Shown here piece after piece: positions 36,003 to 44,986 of a stretch of DNA of 64,000 nt; the first letter of the stretch is position 1; each line of letters opens with the position of its first letter. The notes beneath the pieces are model-generated. The model did no database searches and had not been told where the DNA came from. It saw nothing but the letters and a program-made list of their open reading frames with translations. The stretch is from Piromyces finnis (Eukaryota > Neocallimastigomycota > Neocallimastigomycetes > Neocallimastigales > Neocallimastigaceae): the NCBI GenBank assembly GCA_002104945.1, contig MCFH01000007.1, positions 854,001 to 918,000 on the forward strand, in the 5' to 3' direction. A program made the translations under genes and the position numbers.

Positions 36003-36013
36003 ATAACAATTAC
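36003..36013 (+). promoter_or_regulatory. Primer site, self-priming type
   Basis: ATAACAATTAC lies directly after the LTR. It has no TGG start expected of a tRNA 3' end and is fully complementary to 35868-35878 in the LTR. Confidence 0.7.
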
Positions 36014-36213
36014 CTAACTACTTCAAGAGTACGTTAGGATATCTACTACTGTCAGAAGAAGAATTTATAGAAGAACTTGGTTGCTACCATAGAAGAAGAA
36101 TTTATAGAAGAACTTGGTTGCTACCATAGAAGAAGAATTACTGAAACAATTATAGGTTAAACTCTGTTGCTGCCCTTGTTAAAGGAATTCTACCGAAGGA
36201 ATCAATATATAGA

Positions 36214-36265
36214 TACAAAACTTGTTCGACACTGCTTTGCAGAACGCGTTTGAATAACTTTTGTA
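36214..36265 (+). promoter_or_regulatory. Conserved leader stem-loop, element A2
   Basis: Same 52-nt block as at 31639-31690. The leader upstream of it holds a tandem repeat of about 37 bp (36055-36130) not seen in the other copies, so the block stands out as conserved. Confidence 0.6.
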
Positions 36266-36283
36266 TTTAAATAGATTGTATTA

Positions 36284-36318
<35 letters not shown>

Positions 36319-36420
36319 AAGATTACTTACTTGAAACAGTAGTAAGAAAACATTTTTTATTTTATTTAATAGTTTACGTTGGAGGCCTTAATTAGTGAGT
36401 TTGAAAGTTTAAATTTAGAG

Positions 36421-39400
36421 ATGGGTGATAGGACTGTGGGTGTTTCTGGGAATTCGGGGAACATTATTAATGCTCCACCGACATTTTCTGGTAAACAAAG
36501 AGAATTGGATGGATTTTTAACTAGAGTGGAGTTGGTATTTCGTACTCGACCGACACTGTATAATACAGATCGAGTCAAGGTCGACTTCGTTATATCATAC
36601 TTCTCTGGTAAACCTTTGGAATGGGCTTCAGTGTTGATGAAGAATAATAGTGGGGTTTTAAATCATTATGATGAATTTGTAGATAGGTTGAAGGCTAATT
36701 TTGGCAGTTATAGATACGATACCGTTGTAGCTAACGGTAAATTAGATAATCTTCGCCAAAGGAAACTTGGTCAGGTATTAGATTACATTACCGATTTTCA
36801 ACGTATTAGCCAAAATTCAAGCTTTAATGATAGCGCAAAAATCTACATGTTTCTGAAAGGTTTATTACCACCACTTAGGGAGAAGTTGGCTTTCATTGAA
36901 TCAAACCCAACTTCAATTGAACAATTGATTTCTTCAACTATTTTAGTTGAAGATATGATGAAAAGGAATTCTTTAAGTGAATTTTATTTTAATGGTAGAA
37001 GGGCTAACGATCCTATGGATGTGGATGTATTTAGAATTAGTAGAGAAAATAAACACAAAAGGTATGTGAATATCCAAGGATCAAGTAAAAATTACAATGA
37101 AAACATAGATAACTTTGAAGAAGAAAAGAAAAAAGGGTTATGTTTTCTTTGTAAACAACCGGGTCATTTAAAATTTAATTGTCCTAATAGAGTAAAGCCC
37201 AGAAAAGTGTTAAGAATTGTTAAAGAAAGGACTCCAAAAATTGTTAATCCAAAAATTTACAAAGTTGGAGTCAAGGGAGTGAAAAGTGATTTAAACCTTG
37301 TGGATTTTTACTTGAGTACCAATGAAGTTTCGGAAGTTAAAATTAAGGTTTTAATTGATTCCGGTTCTGAATTAAATTTCATTAATCCAAGTCTTGCTGA
37401 AGACCTTGGTATTAATTTGGAAAAAGTAGAACCATTCCGTGTATCTGGTGTTAGTGATGGAGTTGTTAGTGTTTGGGAAAGGACTGAGAAGTGCATGCTC
37501 CGTTGCAAAAATCACTTCGAAGTAATTCAACTTTATGGATTACAAGTCCCCGGTGTTGATGTTATTCTTGGTTTGCCGTGGATAAAGAAGCATAATCCAA
37601 ATGCTTTCTACGACTCTAAGAAAATCGCTTTTAGTTCTGGTTATTGTGCCAGACATTGTAATAAAGGCAAAAGAAAGAGAAAACCAAGAAAGAAGTCAAA
37701 GAATGATCAGTTAGATCATGATGTTCTCGACCGAAGCTTGACCAAAAAACCGAAAGAAGATCCCTCTGTCCCAAACAATGAAAAAAAGAATATGTTAAAG
37801 GCCGCCTTGTTAGAACCATCAATGATGAAGATGATAGCGATGATGAATATATTAGTTTTAATAAAAAAAGTTAAATGTATTGTAACAAAAATTAATGAAA
37901 CATGTAATAATGATAACGAATCATGTAGTAATAATGATAATGAAAAAGATATTAATAAAGATAAATTGGTCGCCGTACCAACCCAATATTTAGAATTTAA
38001 TGAAGTGTTTAATGAAAAAAATTGTGAAGTGTTACCTCCTCATAGACCTTATGATTGTGAAATCAAACTTAAAGATGATTCGACTTTATTTTATGGACCT
38101 TTGTATCCATTAACTGAAGTTGAAAGAGAGGAACTTAAAAAATATATTGATGATAATTTAAATAAAGGTTTTATTAGGAAATCATCGTCTCCTGCTGGTG
38201 CCCCAATTTTATTTGTTAAAAAGAAGGATGGCTCCCTAAGACTTTGCATCGATTATAGAAAGTTGAATGATATTACAATTCGTAATTCATATCCTTTACC
38301 TTTAATTAGTGACCTTTTGGATAGGGTGAAAAATGCAAAGATTTTTACTAAATTAGACCTTAAATCCGCTTATAATCTTGTTCGTATTAAAGAAAGTGAT
38401 GAATACAAAACGGCTTTTCGTACTAGATATGGACATTTTGAATATCTGGTTATGCCTTTTGGATTAAAGAATGCACCTGCAACTTTTCAACACTTCATTA
38501 ACGATGTCCTTAGTGACTATTTAGACGATTTTGTTATCTCATATATTGATGATATTCTTATTTATTCTAATAATATCGAAGAACATCATGAGCATGTTAA
38601 AAAGGTACTTAAGAAACTACTTAAAAATAACCTCTATGTTAAATTAGAAAAATGTGAGTTTGACGTTGAGAAAACCACTTTTCTTGGTTATGTCATTTCA
38701 AAAGATGGATTGCAAATGGATGAGAATAAAGTTAAAGCAATTCTCGATTGGCCGGTTCCCAAGAATGTTAAAGAGGTTCAGTCTTTTATTGGTTTATGCA
38801 ACTATTACAGAATTTTTATTAAAGACTTTGCTAAAATTGCAAACCCTCTTCACAAACTCACTAGAAAGAATGTTGCTTTTAACTGGGTGAAAGAAGATCA
38901 GGACGCTTTTATTTTATTAAAATCTCTGTTCACGTCAGCTCCTATTCTGAAACATGCGGATAGTAATAATCAATTTATTGTAGAAACTGATGCTAGTAAT
39001 TATGCTGTCGGTGCTATTCTCTCTCAAGAATTTGATGGCAAATTACATCCTATTGCATTTCTTTCTAAAAGTTTGACGAGTTGTCAAAGAAACTATCCTA
39101 TATATGACAAGGAACTTTTAGCTATTGTAGTTGCTCTTGAAGAATGGCGTCATTATTTAGAAGGTGCACGCCATCCGTTCATAATTTATACTGATCACAA
39201 GAATTTAACATTTCCTAGAAAACCTGAAATGTTATCTCAGAGACAAATTAGATGGAATTTGTTCTTATCCAGATTTGATTTTAAACTCATTTATAGAGCT
39301 GGAAAGAAATCCGGTAAGCCTGATATCCTGTCTCGTAGAAGTGACCATTTAGAGAATAATATTAATTCTGATGTTTCTTGTCTTACTATTTCGTTTCATC

Positions 39401-40968
39401 ATAGCGATAACAAACCGTTAATCGATTCTATTTTATTAGAACTTAAAAATGACGATTTGTATAATTCTATTGTCCAATTTAAAATGAATGGTTCTGCATG
39501 TAATGCACCTATTAAAAATATTGATAAAGTTATTATTGATAACGAAGGATTTTTGTTATATAATAATCTTATTTATGTTCCTAAATCTCTTAGGACAAGA
39601 GTTTTGGAACTTCATCATGATTCTGTTGCTGCTGGTCATTTCGGTATTAAGAAAACCACTGAACTGATTTCCAGAAACTTTTGGTGGCCAAGGTTTCATT
39701 CAGACGTTAAATCTTTTATCAAATCTTGCGTGACTTGTTGCAAATCCAAAGTCCCCAGACATAAGCCTTATGGATTGTTATCCCCTTTGGACACTCCCAG
39801 TAGGCCCTGGTCTGATATTTCTATTGATTTTATTGTTGATCTTCCTAAGTCCAGAGATATGACAACTCTCATGGTTGTTGTCGATAGATTTACTAAATTT
39901 GCTCACGCCATTCCTTTACGTTGTCTTCCTACTGCTTCGATTGCTGCTGATGCTTTTATTGCTAATGTCTTCCGTTTGCATGGTCTTCCTGATTCCATCA
40001 TTTCTGATAGAGGCTCGCAATTTACCTCTGACTTTTGGTCAAGACTTTGTGACCTTCTTAATATCAATCATTCATTATCAACTGCTAACCATCCGCAGAC
40101 AGATGGTCAAACGGAGAGGGTGAACGGCATATTAGAACAATATTTCCGTTGTTTTATAAATAAAAAGCAGAATAACTGGGTTGATCTTATCCCATTTGCT
40201 GAATTTGCATATAATAATACTTTACAACAATCTATAAATCAATCCCCATTCTTTGCTAATTATGGTTTTCATCCAAAGTTCAGCTTAGAAATTCCAGCTA
40301 ATGATAGACCTAGTAGAGCTGAACAAAGAGTAATTGATATGAATGAAAACTTTAAATTATTAAAAGAAAACTTAGAAAAAGCAAAAGAAACATATAAGAA
40401 ATATGCCGATATGAAGAGAATGATTCCCCCGGAGTTCGAAGTGGGAAAGAAGGTATGGTTATTGAAAGATTCTCCTGGAACTAACCTAAAGAGAAAATTA
40501 GCACCTCAAATGCTTGGCCCATTTGAGATAATTGGAAAAGTTAGTTCTCTCGCTTTCAAATTGAAACTTCCAAAGACAATGAGATGTCATCCAGTCTTTC
40601 ATGTTTCATTGTTAGAACCATATTTTGAAAACAAGTTTAACGACAGGTCTAATCGTAGGAAGAGGAACATTCACCTTAACACAGATTTAATTGAAAAAAT
40701 TCCAGAGAAAATTGAAAAGATGAAATCTGTTAATGGTGAAACATTTTATAAGTTATCATGGAAAGGATTTGACAAATCCACTTGGATTTCTGAAGATCAG
40801 ATTCCAGATAAACAATTAATACAAGAGTTTGAAAGAAACTCTAAAAAGTCAAAATATAAGTCGAACGACTCCTCCATGAAAATTAGAAAGAATAAAGTTG
40901 GTAATCTAATCAAGCACAGATACCAACCATTTGTAATTGAAATTCCTTCGAGAAAAGATTCCTTATAA
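36421..40968 (+). CDS. Gag-pol polyprotein, family A chromovirus
   Basis: A single 1515-residue gag-pol frame from ATG 36421 (upstream in-frame codons lack ATG). Order: capsid, zinc knuckle CFLCKQPGHLKFNC (about 241), protease LIDSGSELNFI (310), RT with [11 protein letters not shown] and SYIDDILIY (708), RNase [13 protein letters not shown] (854), integrase HHCC zinc finger (1064-1110), catalytic Asp (ISIDFIVDLP), Asp (ISDRGSQF) and Glu (GQTERVNG), GPF module (LGPFEIIGKV) and a C-terminal chromodomain-like segment (YKLSWKGF...STWISEDQI). It copies and integrates the element. Oddity: between 37781 and 37869 a missing base and an extra base, relative to the copy at 44987, put about 28 residues in another frame without a stop. 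Confidence 0.95.
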   Translation: MGDRTVGVSGNSGNIINAPPTFSGKQRELDGFLTRVELVFRTRPTLYNTDRVKVDFVISYFSGKPLEWASVLMKNNSGVLNHYDEFVDRLKANFGSYRYDTVVANGKLDNLRQRKLGQVLDYITDFQRISQNSSFNDSAKIYMFLKGLLPPLREKLAFIESNPTSIEQLISSTILVEDMMKRNSLSEFYFNGRRANDPMDVDVFRISRENKHKRYVNIQGSSKNYNENIDNFEEEKKKGLCFLCKQPGHLKFNCPNRVKPRKVLRIVKERTPKIVNPKIYKVGVKGVKSDLNLVDFYLSTNEVSEVKIKVLIDSGSELNFINPSLAEDLGINLEKVEPFRVSGVSDGVVSVWERTEKCMLRCKNHFEVIQLYGLQVPGVDVILGLPWIKKHNPNAFYDSKKIAFSSGYCARHCNKGKRKRKPRKKSKNDQLDHDVLDRSLTKKPKEDPSVPNNEKKNMLKAALLEPSMMKMIAMMNILVLIKKVKCIVTKINETCNNDNESCSNNDNEKDINKDKLVAVPTQYLEFNEVFNEKNCEVLPPHRPYDCEIKLKDDSTLFYGPLYPLTEVEREELKKYIDDNLNKGFIRKSSSPAGAPILFVKKKDGSLRLCIDYRKLNDITIRNSYPLPLISDLLDRVKNAKIFTKLDLKSAYNLVRIKESDEYKTAFRTRYGHFEYLVMPFGLKNAPATFQHFINDVLSDYLDDFVISYIDDILIYSNNIEEHHEHVKKVLKKLLKNNLYVKLEKCEFDVEKTTFLGYVISKDGLQMDENKVKAILDWPVPKNVKEVQSFIGLCNYYRIFIKDFAKIANPLHKLTRKNVAFNWVKEDQDAFILLKSLFTSAPILKHADSNNQFIVETDASNYAVGAILSQEFDGKLHPIAFLSKSLTSCQRNYPIYDKELLAIVVALEEWRHYLEGARHPFIIYTDHKNLTFPRKPEMLSQRQIRWNLFLSRFDFKLIYRAGKKSGKPDILSRRSDHLENNINSDVSCLTISFHHSDNKPLIDSILLELKNDDLYNSIVQFKMNGSACNAPIKNIDKVIIDNEGFLLYNNLIYVPKSLRTRVLELHHDSVAAGHFGIKKTTELISRNFWWPRFHSDVKSFIKSCVTCCKSKVPRHKPYGLLSPLDTPSRPWSDISIDFIVDLPKSRDMTTLMVVVDRFTKFAHAIPLRCLPTASIAADAFIANVFRLHGLPDSIISDRGSQFTSDFWSRLCDLLNINHSLSTANHPQTDGQTERVNGILEQYFRCFINKKQNNWVDLIPFAEFAYNNTLQQSINQSPFFANYGFHPKFSLEIPANDRPSRAEQRVIDMNENFKLLKENLEKAKETYKKYADMKRMIPPEFEVGKKVWLLKDSPGTNLKRKLAPQMLGPFEIIGKVSSLAFKLKLPKTMRCHPVFHVSLLEPYFENKFNDRSNRRKRNIHLNTDLIEKIPEKIEKMKSVNGETFYKLSWKGFDKSTWISEDQIPDKQLIQEFERNSKKSKYKSNDSSMKIRKNKVGNLIKHRYQPFVIEIPSRKDSL

Positions 40969-40990
40969 ATTAATCTCGCAGGAGCTCGAC

Positions 40991-41003
40991 TTAGAGAGAG
41001 AGA
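40991..41003 (+). other. Polypurine tract of element A2
   Basis: AGAGAGAGAGA-type purine run one base before the 3' LTR; likely plus-strand primer. Confidence 0.7.
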
Positions 41004-41004
41004 T

Positions 41005-41610
41005 TGTAAAGATATCAAACGCCTCTGTTTGATATCTTTAATGTAACTTAAGCCACAAGTATTATTGTTTAAGTTACACAAATTATATTCAGAAAAAGAA
41101 AATGAGACATAATTTATTTATTAATAATTAAAGTTTAAAACAAAATAAATTATTAATTTATTTTTAATGTTTAACAAGTAAATTAATATTCTCAATTTAA
41201 ATCCCTAGTTTTAGTATTGTTTTTTTATAGAAATAGATAAATAATAAATGATTAATATATAAATAATACATGGGCACATATTCAAATTAAATAGTACTTA
41301 ATTTGAATTGCCAATTGTATTTTACTAAAAATAGTTATAGTTTAAATATTTATTAATAATTAAGATTTTAGTGTAGATTTTAAATAATAATATATAAGAA
41401 ATAAATAGTTATAATATAATATAAATGTATTTAGGAAAAATATAAATAGAAGATATTTTTCATCATTTTATCGATGTAATTGTTATTATTAAAATTCTAT
41501 TATAATAAAAGATATTTTATAAAACAATTTTTTATTTTATTTTTTCAAATTTTTGTGTTATTGTAATAGAATAGATATCCTAATCTATTCTTTCAGTGTT
41601 CAACATTACA
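41005..41610 (+). repeat. 3' LTR of element A2
   Basis: 606 bp, same length as the 5' LTR. Visible differences are one T/C in the second inverted repeat (GTCACAAG against GCCACAAG) and one C/A (ATATCAATAA against ATATAAATAA). Confidence 0.95.
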
Positions 41611-41834
41611 ATAGGTTAATTTTGTTTAGATAAATTAACATTAGTTTATAATTAGTTTAGTTGTTTTTTTTTTTAATAATAAATATTGATTACCTAGTGA
41701 GGGCTCTGGTAAAATATCCTTCACGGTAAAGTAATCAACGGTTGTTTTAGTTTAGTTATTTTAAAATAATTTAATAAATAAAATATAAAAAATTAAAAAT
41801 AATTTAAAGTGTAGTTTAGAATATTGAGTGTATA

Positions 41835-42463
41835 TGTTAAGGATTTAAGGTGATTTGAGGTAAGTTAGGTTAGAATGCCCTAACCCTACTTATTAAATTA
41901 ATATAAATTATGTTTTTTTTTTTCAAACTTTTATTTATTAATAAATTTATTAATACATTTTATTAATCAAATATGTTATTAATCATTAAGTAGAGTTATA
42001 AAACTTAATGATTTCTCCAAAAATTAAATTGTTGAATTAATTTCGAGTATTTATAATTTTTTAAATCAATTAATAAATAATTATTCTATTTAATAAAGTT
42101 ACATTAATTATAAAATACATGATTCCAATTTTAATATAATTAACTATTCTATAAATTAAAATATATTAAATATTTATATAATGACTTTAAGCTTATGACT
42201 TATCTTTATTACTTGCTTAAGTCATTTTGATCATTTGAGGGAGGAATGACTAACTATTTCATTTATTTAAATTTCCTTCCACATCAAATGAATAAAGAGA
42301 TATTATTTAAACTTTAATAAATATAAAATCTTAATAATTATAATTAATAAATATCTCTAAAAATATTATTAAATAATGTTTTTATAAAATATTATTTCTT
42401 ATTAATTAAATGAATAAAACATTATTTAAATAAATTATCATGAATTCACTAATATTCATGACA
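41835..42463 (-). mobile_element. Solo LTR-F, minus copy
   Basis: 629 bp, TGTTAAGG...TTCATGACA on plus, flanked by GTATA at 41830-41834 and 42464-42468. It is inserted in the solo LTR-B and homologous to 29346-29965. Confidence 0.9.
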
Positions 42464-42599
42464 GTATACAAACCTGAACTTAGTTTAGAATATTTTACAC
42501 CTTTTCACCAAAATTGTATTTCGGGGTTTCCCAAGCTGGCTTCGCCATCAGGTTGTTGGACACTGACCTACTTGTCATGTGTTCGACTCAGGGTTCTCT

Positions 42600-42645
42600 A
42601 TATTATGGATTAAATATAGCGATTGCTATATTTAATCCATAATAT
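42600..42645. other. 21-bp perfect hairpin in LTR-C
   Basis: Arms at 42600-42620 and 42625-42645 are exact inverted repeats around a GATT loop. The same structure is at 50999-51044. Directly before it, a box B-like GTTCGACTC motif lies at 42581-42589. Confidence 0.8.
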
Positions 42646-42914
42646 TTGTCTATTCCTATTTCTTCTTTTTTATTTAAATAATTGAAGTTACTAATCAATA
42701 TGAATAATGTTTATTCAAAATTATTAAATAAGAATATTTATAAATAGTAAATATAAATAATTTATAAAATTCATGTAAATTTAGTCTTTAGAATTAGTAT
42801 TAAGGTTAATTTGTATTAATAATATTAAATAATCAAATTATTAATAAAATATACTATTAATACAAAAAATAGTTAATTAGTATTGTGTTAACCTGAGTCT
42901 CTCGCGTTGTTACA

Positions 42915-43244
42915 GTTATCGAGTTTACCGTTTGCAACAACGGTGTCATATCGATCACTACCGAAATTAGCCCTGAGTCGATCTATAAATTCATCATAAC
43001 GGTTCAATACATTACTATTATTCCTCATAAGTGATTATGCCCACTCCAGGGGTCTACCAGAGAAGTAGGAAATAACGAAATCAACCCGGACGCGATCTGT
43101 ATTGTACAGTGCCGGTCGAGTTCAAAATACCAATTCTACTCTAGTTAAAAACCCATCTAAATCTCTATGCCTACCAGTAAACAACGGGGGAGCATTAATA
43201 ATGTTCCCTGAATTTACTGAAGAACCATCACCTCTTGCTTCCAT
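42915..43244 (-). pseudogene. Element K gag, N-terminal fragment
   Basis: Starts MEARGDGSSVNSGNIINAPP on minus and continues DLDGFLTRVELVF, RVDFVISYF and RYDTVVANGKLDN, parallel to family A gag. Premature stops occur after RVELVF (TGA) and within the PLEWA region (TAA). The rest of the gene is at 34550-34840. Confidence 0.85.
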
Positions 43245-43273
43245 TCCTTCTAAATTTAAATTATCAAAAGTAT

Positions 43274-43878
43274 TGTAAAGATATCAAACGCCTCTGTTTG
43301 ATATCTTTAATGTAACTTAAGCCACAAGTATTATTGTTTAAGTTACACAAATTATATTCAGAAAAAGAAAATGAGACATAATTTATTTATTAATAATTAA
43401 AGTTTAAAACAAAATAAATTATTAATTTATTTTTAATGTTTAACAAGTAAATTAATATTCTCAATTTAAATCCCTAGTTTTAGTATTGTTTTTTTATAGA
43501 AATAGATAAATAATAAATGATTAATATATCAATAATACATGGGCACATATTCAAATTGAATAGTACTTAATTTGAATTGCCAATTGTATTTTACTAAAAA
43601 TAGTTATAGTTTAAATATTTATTAATAATTAAGATTTTAGTGTAGATTTTAAATAATAATATATAAGAAATAAATAGTTATAATATAATATAAATGTATT
43701 TAGGAAAAATATAAATAGAAGATATTTTTCATCATTTTATCGATGTAATTGTTATTATTAAAATTCTATTATAATAAAAGATATTTTATAAAACAATTTT
43801 TTATTTTATTTTTCAAATTTTTGTGTTATTGTAATAGAATAGATATCCTAATCTATTCTTTCAGTGTTCAACATTACA
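43274..43878 (+). mobile_element. Solo LTR-A
   Basis: 605 bp, flanked by AGTAT at 43269-43273 and 43879-43883, inserted just upstream of the element K gag start. Confidence 0.93.
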
Positions 43879-43883
43879 AGTAT

Positions 43884-44025
43884 AAATTAATTCCTCAAAC
43901 TCTAATTCAAAACACAGAGAATTAAAAATTTAAAAAATAAAAACGTATGTTTCTTACTATTATTCCAAGTAAGTAATATATTTTTTTTTTTTAACTAAAA
44001 TTTTCGTATTCTAACAATAAGTTAA
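43884..44025 (-). other. Element K 5' leader remnant
   Basis: Read on minus, the TTACTTACTTGG...AGTAAGAAA stretch parallels the region just upstream of gag in family A. No LTR of K is recognisable; element A3 begins at 44026. Confidence 0.5.
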
Positions 44026-44643
44026 TGTAAAGATATCAAACGCCTCAGCTTGATATCTTTAATGTAACTTTAGCCACAAGTATTATTGTTTAAGTTATAC
44101 AAATTATATTACAGAAAAAGAAAAAGAGACATAATTTATTTATTAATAATTAAAGTTTGAAACAAAATAAATTAGTAATTTATTTTTAATGTTTTACAAA
44201 TAAATTAAATTTCTCAATTTAATTTCTTAGTTTTAGTATTGTTTTTTTCATAGAAATAGATAAATAGTATATAAATAATAAATGATTAATATATAAATAA
44301 TACATGGGCACATATTCAAATTAAATAGTATTTGATTTGAATTGCCTATTTAATTTTACTAAAATAGTTATAGTTTAAATATTCTATTAATAATTAAGAT
44401 TTTAGTGTAGGTTTTAAATAATAATATATTTTAAATAAATAGTTATAATATAATATAAATGTATATAGGAAAAATATAAATAGAAGATATTTTTCATCAT
44501 TTTATCAATGTAATTGTTATTAATAAAATTTCTATTATAATAAAAGATATTTTTTAATAAAACAATTTTTATTTTTATTTTAATTTTAGTGTTATTGTAA
44601 TAGAATAGATATCCTAATCTATTCTTTTAGTGTCAACATTACA
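44026..44643 (+). repeat. 5' LTR of family A element 3
   Basis: A diverged LTR-A with AAACGCCTCAGCTTGATATC at its first hairpin. The promoter 11-mer GTAATTGTTAT is kept. Confidence 0.9.
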
Positions 44644-44654
44644 ATAACAATTAC
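44644..44654 (+). promoter_or_regulatory. Primer site of element A3
   Basis: ATAACAATTAC, identical to A1 and A2 and complementary to the conserved 11-mer in its own diverged LTR. Confidence 0.65.
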
Positions 44655-44798
44655 CTAACGAAAACCAAGAATATGTTAGGGTATCTACCGCCGAGTAAAA
44701 GAAGAAAAAAGAAGGAATAACTACTGGGTTGAAATTGAATCTACCGCCGCCGAGTGGGAAGAAAGGACCAAAAATAATCATTAAGGATTGATTAGTAG

Positions 44799-44851
44799 TA
44801 CAAAACTTGTTCGACACTGCTTTTGCAGAACGCGTCTGAATAACTTTTGTA
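44799..44851 (+). promoter_or_regulatory. Conserved leader stem-loop, element A3
   Basis: Third copy of the leader block, with one extra T in the apical loop and one C/T change; both stems are retained. Confidence 0.6.
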
Positions 44852-44986
44852 TTGTTTGATATACTAAAATTATCTTTTGTAAATAATTAAAAAAAAAAAT
44901 TACTTGAAATAGTAGTAAGAAAACATTTTATTTATTTTAGTAAGTTGGAGGGTTTAATTAGTGAATTTGAAAATTTGAATTTGGAA

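Larger units (their letters stand above)
35397..41610 (+). mobile_element. Full-length family A Ty3 chromovirus (A2)
   Basis: Paired 606-bp LTRs (35397-36002 and 41005-41610) differing at about two positions by eye, primer site, one long gag-pol frame, polypurine tract and a 5-bp target duplication ATAGG (35392-35396 and 41611-41615). It is a recent insertion into a solo LTR-B and may still be mobile, subject to the short misread segment described for its CDS. Confidence 0.96.
34868..42499 (+). mobile_element. Solo LTR-B, interrupted by element A2 and LTR-F
   Basis: LTR-B pieces are 34868-35396, 41616-41834 and 42469-42499. The outer flanks are CCTTT at 34863-34867 and 42500-42504. The terminal inverted repeats TGTAAAATATT/AATATTTTACA are intact. 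It inserted into LTR-C. Confidence 0.9.
34841..42914 (+). mobile_element. Solo LTR-C, interrupted by three later insertions
   Basis: LTR-C proper is 34841-34867 plus 42505-42914 (437 bp, TGTAACGTAT...GCGTTGTTACA), flanked by GTTAT at 34836-34840 and 42915-42919. It sits inside element K gag. The minus copy at 49947-56352 is also 437 bp once its inserts are removed, which confirms the borders. Confidence 0.9.

Noticed and set aside
36379-36420. Upstream extension of family A gag to a TTG codon
   Set aside because: No ATG before 36421; the first ATG is chosen in all three copies (31842, 36421, 44987).
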